This document shows positions 9,138-15,107 of a DNA stretch of 34,095 bases, in pieces. A program made the position numbers and the translations under genes. Origin of the DNA: JAWPNA01 sp045402695 (lineage in GTDB: Bacteria; Acidobacteriota; Polarisedimenticolia; JACPZX01; DASXTC01). The notes below the pieces were generated by a model, which saw only the letters and a program-made list of their open reading frames with translations, had not been told where the DNA came from and did no database searches. The stretch lies in the NCBI GenBank assembly GCA_045402695.1, contig JAWPNA010000166.1, positions 1-34,095 on the forward strand, given 5' to 3'. Each line of letters opens with the position of its first letter. The stretch's first letter is position 1.

Positions 9138-9275
9138 CTCAATACTGCCCACTGGTCCTCCAAGGAGGACTTCCGCTCGTGGCCCGTGGGGGCTTACGTC
9201 ATCAAGTCGTCGGAGCTGGGAGAAATGGAGCGGGCGATCAGCAAAGTGAACGGCCGGCAATCCCCGAGGGTCTGA
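9132..9275 (+). pseudogene. C-terminal remnant of a CheY-like response regulator receiver domain
   Basis: The frame encodes VILNTAHWSSKEDFRSW, then VGAYVIKSSELGEMERAISKV, and a stop at 9273-9275. This is the beta-4/beta-5/helix-5 end of a receiver domain: the T of the VILNTA motif and the K of YVIKSS are the conserved phospho-switch Thr and Lys. The phospho-acceptor Asp half and any start codon are missing, because palindromic non-coding sequence stands where they should be. It is a broken gene and no functional receiver can be made. Confidence 0.7.
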
Positions 9276-9292
9276 AGGGCGAGAATGAAGAG

Positions 9293-9308
9293 CCCGCCCC
9301 GCGGCGGG
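9293..9308 (-). terminator. candidate terminator hairpin of groEL
   Basis: CCCGCC (9293-9298), CCGC loop, GGCGGG (9303-9308), 55-70 nt past the groEL stop. On the minus strand it is followed by a moderately T-rich stretch (CTCTTCATTCTC), so it is a weak intrinsic terminator at best. Confidence 0.35.
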
Positions 9309-9362
9309 TCAGGGAACAGACCGCGAGACGGGCCGTTCGTGCTTTCGCGCCATCAGACGGGA

Positions 9363-10988
9363 TCAGTACATCCCGCCACCGGGCGGCATCGCCGGATTCT
9401 TCGACTTCTCCTCCTCGGGCACCTCACTTATCAGGGCCTCGGTGGTCAGCATCAGCGCCGCGATGCTGGCGGCGTTCTGCAGAGCGCAGCGCGTCACCTT
9501 GGTCGGGTCGATGATGCCCGCGTCGAACATGTCGACCCACCTCTCCTCGTAGGCGTCGAAGCCCTCGGTCTTCTTGCGGCCCTTTGCCTCGTTGACGATG
9601 ACCGAGCCCTCCAGGCCGGCGTTCTGGACGATCTGCCGCAGCGGCTCCTCGAGCGCCCGTCTCACGATGTTGATGCCGGTCGTGATGTCGTCGTTGTCGC
9701 CCTTAAGTTTCTCGAGAGCGGGGATGGCCCTCAGGTACGCGATGCCGCCGCCGGGGACAATCCCCTCCTCGACGGCCGCCTTGGTGGCGTGCATGGCGTC
9801 TTCCACGCGGGCCTTCTTCTCTTTCATCTCGGTCTCGGTGGCGGCCCCCACCTTGATCACGGCCACGCCGCCGACCAGCTTCGCGAGCCGCTCCTGCAGC
9901 TTCTCGCGGTCGTAGTCGGAGGTGGTCTCGTCGATCTGGGCGCGCATCTGCTTCACCCGGCCCTCGATCTCGCTGGACTTGCCCTTGCCCTCGACGATCG
10001 TGGTGTTCTCCTTGTCGATCGTGATCTTCTTGGCGCGGCCCAGGTCCTCCACTCGGATGTTCTCCAGCTTGATTCCGAGGTCCTCGGTGATGCACTTGCC
10101 GTTGGTGAGGATTGCGATGTCCTCGAGCATGGCCTTGCGGCGATCACCGAAGCCGGGAGCCTTCACGGCCGCGGCGTGCAAGGTGCCACGCAGCTTGTTG
10201 ACCACCAGGGTCGCCAGCGCCTCGCCCTCGACGTCCTCGGCGATGATGAGCAGCGGACGGCCCATCTTGGCCACCTGCTCCAGAATCGGGAGCAGGTCCT
10301 TCATGCTGCTGATTTTCTTTTCATGGATCAGGATGAGCACGTCCTCGAGCACGCACTCCATCCTCTCCGGGTCGGTCACGAAGTAGGGGGAGAGGTAGCC
10401 GCGATCGAACTGCATCCCTTCCACCACCTCGAGAGAGGTCTCCATGCTCTTGGCCTCTTCGACGGTGATGACGCCGTCCTTGCCGACCTTCTCCATCGCC
10501 TTGGCGATGATCTCGCCGATGGTTTCGTCGTTGTTGGCGGAGATGGTCCCCACCTGGGCGATCGCCTTGCCCGTCACGGGTTTGGACAGCTTCTTCACTT
10601 CCGCGACGACCAGTTCGACGGCCTTCTCGATCCCCTTCTTCAGGTCCATCGGGTTGGCGCCCGCGGTGACGCTCTTGACGCCCTCGCGGATGATCGCCTG
10701 GGCGAGCACGGTTGCCGTCGTAGTGCCGTCACCGGCCACATCGGATGTCTTGCTGGCGACCTCTCGGACCACCTGCGCGCCCATGTTCTCCTTGGGGTCG
10801 GACAGCTCGACTTCCTTGGCCACGGTCACGCCGTCCTTGGTGCTGACGGGTGAGCCGAATTTCTTCTCGATCAGAACGTTGCGGCCCTTGGGACCGAGCG
10901 TCACCTTGACGGCGTCGGCCAGTTTGTTAACACCCCTGAGGATGTTCTGACGGCAATCCTCAGCGTAGGTGATTTCCTTCGCAGCCAT
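9363..10988 (-). CDS. groL: chaperonin GroEL (Hsp60)
   Basis: 541 residues, the usual length. It has the N-terminal KEITYAEDCRQNILRGVNKLADAVKVTLGPKGRNV segment, the ATP-site GDGTTTATVLAQ, the apical and intermediate signature VKAPGFGDRRKAMLEDIA, AAVEEGIVPGGGIAYLRA, and a C-terminal PGGGMY tail. It forms the 14-mer ring that refolds cytosolic proteins with GroES and ATP. Start ATG 10988 has GGAGG upstream (10-nt spacer). It follows groES by 52 nt on the same strand and shares its promoter and CIRCE operator. The tail ends GGGMY rather than a long GGM repeat. Confidence 0.99.
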   Translation of the reverse strand: MAAKEITYAEDCRQNILRGVNKLADAVKVTLGPKGRNVLIEKKFGSPVSTKDGVTVAKEVELSDPKENMGAQVVREVASKTSDVAGDGTTTATVLAQAIIREGVKSVTAGANPMDLKKGIEKAVELVVAEVKKLSKPVTGKAIAQVGTISANNDETIGEIIAKAMEKVGKDGVITVEEAKSMETSLEVVEGMQFDRGYLSPYFVTDPERMECVLEDVLILIHEKKISSMKDLLPILEQVAKMGRPLLIIAEDVEGEALATLVVNKLRGTLHAAAVKAPGFGDRRKAMLEDIAILTNGKCITEDLGIKLENIRVEDLGRAKKITIDKENTTIVEGKGKSSEIEGRVKQMRAQIDETTSDYDREKLQERLAKLVGGVAVIKVGAATETEMKEKKARVEDAMHATKAAVEEGIVPGGGIAYLRAIPALEKLKGDNDDITTGINIVRRALEEPLRQIVQNAGLEGSVIVNEAKGRKKTEGFDAYEERWVDMFDAGIIDPTKVTRCALQNAASIAALMLTTEALISEVPEEEKSKNPAMPPGGGMY

Positions 10989-11040
10989 CTGGTTAAGACC
11001 TCCTTGTCAGTCGTGAACGGTGTTGGTTGAGTTGGTGGGC

Positions 11041-11328
11041 TTACTGGATGATTCCGAGGATCTCGTCTTCGCGGAGGATGATGTGCTCCTCGTCGTTGAC
11101 CTTGATCTCCGTGCCGGCGTACTTGCCGAACAGAATGCGGTCGCCCGACTTCACCTCCATGGGGATCCTCTTGCCGTCATCGTCCAGGCGGCCTGCGCCC
11201 ACGGCGATGACCTTCCCCTCCATCGGCTTCTCCTTGGCGGTGTCGGGGATGATGATTCCTCCCTTGACCTTCTCCGCGGCATCCACCCTCTTCACTAGCA
11301 CGCGGTCCAAAAGGGGCTTCACTTTCAT
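11041..11328 (-). CDS. groS: co-chaperonin GroES (Hsp10)
   Basis: 95 residues with the full GroES pattern: KPLLDRVLVKRVDAAEKVKGGIIIPDTAKEKP (mobile loop with GGIIIPDTA), EGKVIAVGAG, GDRILFGKYAGTEIK and a closing DEEHIILREDEILGII. It caps the GroEL ring. ATG 11328 is preceded by GGAGG. It is the first gene of the groESL operon, about 55 nt downstream of the CIRCE element. Confidence 0.99.
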   Translation of the reverse strand: MKVKPLLDRVLVKRVDAAEKVKGGIIIPDTAKEKPMEGKVIAVGAGRLDDDGKRIPMEVKSGDRILFGKYAGTEIKVNDEEHIILREDEILGIIQ

Positions 11329-11383
11329 CTCGGTTCAACCTCCTGCTGTAAGTGTCTGAATGGGACAGGTTTAGTGGGTTTTG

Positions 11384-11410
11384 TTAGCACTCTCTGTAAT
11401 CGAGTGCCAA
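11384..11410 (-). promoter_or_regulatory. CIRCE operator (HrcA binding site)
   Basis: TTAGCACTC, 9 nt, GAGTGCCAA. This matches the CIRCE consensus (TTAGCACTC-N9-GAGTGCTAA) with one changed base. It lies directly downstream of the -10 box of groES, so HrcA would block initiation until heat stress. Confidence 0.95.
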
Positions 11411-11439
11411 CTATAAGCCCCAGCGGGACCGCCTGTCAA
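11410..11439 (-). promoter_or_regulatory. groESL housekeeping promoter
   Basis: The minus strand shows TTGACA (11434-11439), an 18-nt spacer and TATAGT (11410-11415), immediately followed by CIRCE. A near-consensus sigma-70 type promoter. Confidence 0.85.
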
Positions 11440-11548
11440 GTCAAAACCGGTGCCCACGCGCGCCGTCGGGTTCTGACCCATTGCTCCGGCTGGGACGGTT
11501 GGTTCCATTCAAATACCAGCAGATAAAGGAGTTGTGAGAATGTGACGC

Positions 11549-11577
11549 TTGCCTGTCCCGGGGTGACCAAGTATATT
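11549..11577 (+). promoter_or_regulatory. promoter of the AAA+ operon
   Basis: TTGCCT (11549-11554), 17-nt spacer, TATATT (11572-11577). The start point near 11584 leaves a ~20-nt leader with GGAGG before ATG 11603, supporting translation from that ATG. It is divergent from the groESL promoter, about 110 bp away. Confidence 0.65.
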
Positions 11578-11602
11578 CCTCGACATCCGACGGAGGTCCG
11601 CG

Positions 11603-11706
11603 ATGACTCCCAAGGGCAAAGAAGACCCGCCCGACGGTGGACAGACGGACCCCGGCCCCCCGGACGCTCCCTGGCGCCCGGCGGGTCGAAGCAAGGAGTC
11701 GGCGTC
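11603..11706 (+). other. probable true 5' end of the AAA+ gene, in another frame
   Basis: ATG 11603 has GGAGG 6 nt upstream and sits correctly behind the promoter. Its first ~20 residues (MTPKGKEDPPDGGQTDPGPP) look like a natural hydrophilic N-terminus. This frame dies at 11860, while the AAA+ frame is -1 relative to it. A run of six C at 11656-11661 lies between: one extra C (a seven-C run) or a -1 slip there would join the two frames. Sequencing error, real frameshift and programmed slippage cannot be told apart here. Confidence 0.45.
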
Positions 11707-13722
11707 TTGGACGACATCGCGCTGCCGGGACGAGAAGATCTCGAGATCAGGCTCAAGGATCTCGCCCGGCGCAACTGCAGGGACTCGCTCGACGACCTGG
11801 AGTTGCGGCATCTCGTCGAAGTGGCCAGCAATCACACCTTGCTGCTGGCCGACGCTCTGAAGGACGAGCGGCTCGGCCGGATCGTCCGGCGAGACGCTTT
11901 CGGCGGCATCCACCTGTTCAGCCCTCTGACGAGCCGCGAAGAGGACCTCCCCGCGGAGACCATCCACCAGATGGGGAAGATCCCCGATGACATGAAGGGG
12001 ATCGGCGACAAGTGCTTGTACGACGTTGGACTCTTCGGCCGCCACGCATACAAAGGGCAGGACCTGATCCAGCTCGGCAGCAGAGCCTATGAGCTGGCGT
12101 CAGAGGTTCTCGAGATGCTGTCGGATGACAGACGGCTGAAGGAGTTCTTCCGCCAGAACCGCCTGTGGAACCTGCCGATCGAGGAGGAGATCGTCTTCCT
12201 CAGGCAGTGCGGCAGCAGGTTCACACTCCATGCCGAACTGCTCCGGGAGCTGGGCTTGTTCGACCCCGGCGACCGGCGTTCCGGACAGAACCACAAACCT
12301 AGGTACCACCCGATGGAGGGGAACACTGTGGATTTCCGGTCAGTTCCGGGCCCGCTCAGCATGAGTCCGACATCACCAACGGATCGACCGAAGAGAGCTT
12401 CCGATGCCTCCACACCGCCCTCGATCACACCTCCGGCCTCCGTCTCCGATGCGGCGGGGCTGGATTCGCTCGGCAACAGGCGATACGCGGATCCTCCAGG
12501 CTTCGCCGGCGGCCTGATGGGGGAGAGGCCTGAGTTCCTGCCCGAGGACATGAAGCCCGCGCTGGCCGTGGCCGAAATGGATCGGCTCCCGAGGAAGGAC
12601 CTCCTGTCGCTCTACGAAAGGATGCTGTTGTTCGGAGGCCTCGACATCGAGGACCTCAGGTCGGAGCTCAAGCGATTGGTCATCGACCAGCAGAGCGCCG
12701 TGGATGCGCTCTGCGACGAGCTGTCGCTGTACGCCGTGGGGACGCAGAGCCTCAACAGGCCGGCGACCTACTTCTTCGTGGGACCCACGGGCGTGGGCAA
12801 GAACCACCTCGTCGAGAGCTTGGTAAAGTCCCTCGAGCACAGGTGGGACTTCGAGATCCCGATGCTGCAGCTCGAGGGGCCGCAGTACACCTACCCCTCG
12901 GACATCAACGAGCTGAAGGGAGCTGCCCGCGGGTTCATCCGCAGCGACGAGGAGGGGATCCTCACGGAGTTCTACTCGCGATCTTCTCAGTCACCCTTCT
13001 CGGTGATCCTGGTGGACGAAGTCGAGAAGTCGCATCCTCAGCTCAGGAAGTTCTTCCTCTCGCTGATGGACCGCGGCACCACCATGGACAACCGTGGACA
13101 GATGCTCAACTTCATCAACTCGATGATCGTCTACACTTCCAATGTCGGCTACAGCCGGCTGCAGACCTCGACCAGCTCGATCGGCTTTCTCGAGGAGACC
13201 GACCAGCAGATGCTTCGCGATCAAGAGGTCATGCGCGACCTGAAGAAGATCCTCTCGCCGGAGTTCGTCAACCGGCTCACGGTGATCAAGTTCACTCCTC
13301 TGTCCAGGGGCAGCATTCAGTCGATCTTCGATCTGGAGTTCGACAAGATCGCGACGCGCTACATAGCCATGCACGGCCTCGAGCTGACGGTCACGCCGCG
13401 CGCCCGCGAGGAATTGATCCGCCGCGGGTACAGCCCGGAGTTCGGGGCCCGGCCAATGGCTCGCATGCTGAACACGGTCTGCAACATCGAGGTCAGCAAG
13501 AAGATCAAGCGGGACGAGAGCCGCTCACCGAGGGCGGACAGGACCTTGAGGGATTACATCCGTGAGGTGAAGGAAGGCAAACGCGCCTACGATGCGGCCT
13601 CCGTGCAGCGACGCGTGATGGGCTCGGCGCGCGTGCAGGTTCCCTACAAGGGAATCGCCGTGGACTTCGACGGGGGCACGTTCCTTTATCTCCCGCAAGG
13701 ACGGGAGCGTGGATCGCACTGA
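11707..13722 (+). CDS. ClpABC-like AAA+ ATPase with atypical N-terminus and Walker A
   Basis: About 671 residues from TTG 11707 (AAGGAG, 8-nt spacer); the gene may really begin at ATG 11603 through a frameshift. The N-terminal ~200 residues are helical and unlike Clp-N repeats. A Ser/Thr/Pro-rich linker follows, then one AAA+ module of the Clp D2 type. That module has Walker A GPTGVGKN (359-366), Walker B VILVDEVEKSHP (D437/E438), sensor 1 IVYTSNVG, arginine-finger segment SPEFVNRL and sensor 2 GYSPEFGARPMARML. The usual Walker A Thr after Lys, a magnesium ligand, is Asn here; everything else is canonical. There is no ClpP-loop motif that I can see. It probably remodels a protein substrate by ATP-driven threading, perhaps with the protein encoded by the overlapping downstream gene. 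Substrate and role are unknown. Confidence 0.8.
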   Translation: MDDIALPGREDLEIRLKDLARRNCRDSLDDLELRHLVEVASNHTLLLADALKDERLGRIVRRDAFGGIHLFSPLTSREEDLPAETIHQMGKIPDDMKGIGDKCLYDVGLFGRHAYKGQDLIQLGSRAYELASEVLEMLSDDRRLKEFFRQNRLWNLPIEEEIVFLRQCGSRFTLHAELLRELGLFDPGDRRSGQNHKPRYHPMEGNTVDFRSVPGPLSMSPTSPTDRPKRASDASTPPSITPPASVSDAAGLDSLGNRRYADPPGFAGGLMGERPEFLPEDMKPALAVAEMDRLPRKDLLSLYERMLLFGGLDIEDLRSELKRLVIDQQSAVDALCDELSLYAVGTQSLNRPATYFFVGPTGVGKNHLVESLVKSLEHRWDFEIPMLQLEGPQYTYPSDINELKGAARGFIRSDEEGILTEFYSRSSQSPFSVILVDEVEKSHPQLRKFFLSLMDRGTTMDNRGQMLNFINSMIVYTSNVGYSRLQTSTSSIGFLEETDQQMLRDQEVMRDLKKILSPEFVNRLTVIKFTPLSRGSIQSIFDLEFDKIATRYIAMHGLELTVTPRAREELIRRGYSPEFGARPMARMLNTVCNIEVSKKIKRDESRSPRADRTLRDYIREVKEGKRAYDAASVQRRVMGSARVQVPYKGIAVDFDGGTFLYLPQGRERGSH

Positions 13723-14407
13723 ACTGTCTCTGCTGGAGAGACTCCAGGGCATCATCGAGCGGACGTATGACCTTCAGACCGGCGTCGGCGAGATCGGCGC
13801 GTACGTCATAGGAGACCAGGGCTACAGAACGATCTACTCGGCGATGCAGGCCGCTGGGAAAGTGACCGAGAAGGTCATGTCGCCTGCCTGCGGCGCGAGG
13901 ACACTCCTGCGGCGGGACGGCGACGGTCTGGCCGTCTCCGTCTACTACCCCGACAGCCTCATCGATTGCCTCGAGCGAAACGATCCCACGCGCCGGCTCA
14001 ATGACGGCAACGTGGATGCCTTCACCGTGCTGGTGGAGGAGCTGGATCACTTCCTCGTGATCGCCGAACGCTTCCGCGCCGGCGCCGCCATCAGCCTGCT
14101 CGACCTGGAACTCCACGCCAACGTGACCAAGTACCTCATGCTGAAGCTGTTCGTCGGCAGGATGCGGCGTTTGACGAGGCTGTCGCCGGAAGACTCAGCC
14201 TGGATTCGCCTTCACCTGTTCGAGAAGGGTGACTACGTGGCTGCCGACCCCGACGTGCGCGCGCGCTACCATGACGCCTCCCGGTTCGCCGCCCGATACG
14301 TGAGTCAGCTCGACCTGCTGCCGGCGACGCAACGGCCGCGTCAACTCAGACTCTTCCACCGGATGAGCCCTCAGGCCAAGATCGCCCACATCAACGGGCT
14401 CGGCTGA
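13709..14407 (+). CDS. unrecognised protein, partner gene of the AAA+ ATPase
   Basis: 232 residues; no family recognised. There is no signal peptide or membrane segment. A mostly helical pattern follows an N-terminal YVIGDQGYRTIYSAM segment and a strand pair around ARTLLRRDGDGLAVSVYY. The middle holds EELDHFLV and LDLELHANVTKYL, giving clustered Glu/Asp/His that could bind a metal, although no known HExxH or ferritin spacing is seen. GTG 13709 overlaps the AAA+ stop by 14 nt and has AAGGA 7 nt before it, so the two proteins are translationally coupled and probably act together, for example as adaptor, substrate or effector. It ends 16 nt from a convergent gene. Confidence 0.7.
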   Translation: MDRTELSLLERLQGIIERTYDLQTGVGEIGAYVIGDQGYRTIYSAMQAAGKVTEKVMSPACGARTLLRRDGDGLAVSVYYPDSLIDCLERNDPTRRLNDGNVDAFTVLVEELDHFLVIAERFRAGAAISLLDLELHANVTKYLMLKLFVGRMRRLTRLSPEDSAWIRLHLFEKGDYVAADPDVRARYHDASRFAARYVSQLDLLPATQRPRQLRLFHRMSPQAKIAHINGLG

Positions 14408-14423
14408 TCGTCGTTTTTCCACC

Positions 14424-14861
14424 TCAGCGCTGCCAGGTCCGGGTCCAGAGAGGGTTGCCTTTCGCGTCGCGAAAGATCAGCGTCATTCTGTTCTTGGTCA
14501 CCTCGCGGGCCACGATCGCCGCCCTGCCCTCGAGCTGCATCTTCGATCCGAGCACCTCGATCCTGTCCCCCTTGGCCATCGTGAAGCCATTGTCCGCCAT
14601 CCAGGCCGGGGGGCCGAGGTGGACCTCGAGGGTCTCCTGGTCGGTCTTGAAGATCACATGCACGTCCAGCCCCGCCCCGCCCGGGTTCGGGTGCTGTTTG
14701 ACCTCCTCGACGCTTCCGGTCACCGTCACCTCGGTGGCCGGGTTGTAGTTCGGGATGCCCTTGCTGGGGTCGCCGGTGCGCTGCGCGAAGGCCGGCGGCG
14801 ACAGGAAGCTCAACGCCACGATGCTGAAACGGACGATGTCCCACAGGCGGAACTTGCTCAT
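14424..14861 (-). CDS. secreted small OB-fold-like protein
   Basis: 145 residues. The signal peptide (about 1-25, ending SPPAFA-Q) is followed by a single small beta-rich domain: EVTVTGSVEEV, LDVHVIFKTDQETLEVHLGPPAWM, GDRIEVLGSKMQLEGRAAIVAREV, MTLIFRDAKGNPLW. The strand order and the G-x-V-E-E-V / GDxIEVxGS / IVAREV pattern resemble periplasmic OB-fold proteins found in many environmental Gram-negatives; no enzymatic residues are visible. Start ATG 14861 has GAGG with a 6-nt spacer; the longer frame upstream (to 15044) is Arg/Pro-rich leader. An 18-bp palindrome 55-72 nt upstream may be its operator. Confidence 0.65.
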   Translation of the reverse strand: MSKFRLWDIVRFSIVALSFLSPPAFAQRTGDPSKGIPNYNPATEVTVTGSVEEVKQHPNPGGAGLDVHVIFKTDQETLEVHLGPPAWMADNGFTMAKGDRIEVLGSKMQLEGRAAIVAREVTKNRMTLIFRDAKGNPLWTRTWQR

Positions 14862-14915
14862 GGTCGACCTCCTCGCTCGCAGGCTCTCCTTCTTCCTGCC
14901 TGGTCGATTTCCGAT

Positions 14916-14933
14916 TGGATCCAATTGGATCCA
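14916..14933. promoter_or_regulatory. 18-bp perfect palindrome upstream of the OB-fold gene
   Basis: TGGATCCAATTGGATCCA is fully self-complementary and made of two tandem TGGATCCA blocks, each itself a palindrome. It lies 55-72 nt upstream of ATG 14861, a typical operator position. Regulator binding is inferred only. Confidence 0.4.
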
Positions 14934-14940
14934 GAGCAAG

Positions 14941-14991
14941 CCCCCTGCCAGCGCCCCGTCTGTCCGGAGTGGGACGCGAGGGGGCAGGGGG
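14941..14991 (-). terminator. possible terminator stem behind the DUF4388 gene
   Basis: CCCCCTGCC (14941-14949) and GGCAGGGGG (14983-14991) are perfectly complementary with a 33-nt loop and no T-run. They lie about 115 nt beyond the stop at 15108. A shorter AAGGCC-GTCA-GGCCTT hairpin (15101-15116) overlaps that stop codon. Either could stall transcription; support is weak. Confidence 0.25.
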
Positions 14992-15107
14992 ACTCCAAGA
15001 CCCTTCACGGCGTCGGGCCGCTCACAAAGGCTGCGGGATTTCACGCGGTGGGAACGGCACCCGGGGGCACGGCCACCTTCTTGGTCGAAATCCAGGGAGA
15101 AAGGCCG

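Noticed and set aside
9285..10853. 522-codon plus-strand ORF opposite groEL
   Set aside because: Exact antisense shadow of a highly conserved gene; His/Leu/Asp-rich composition is typical of GC-rich antisense frames.
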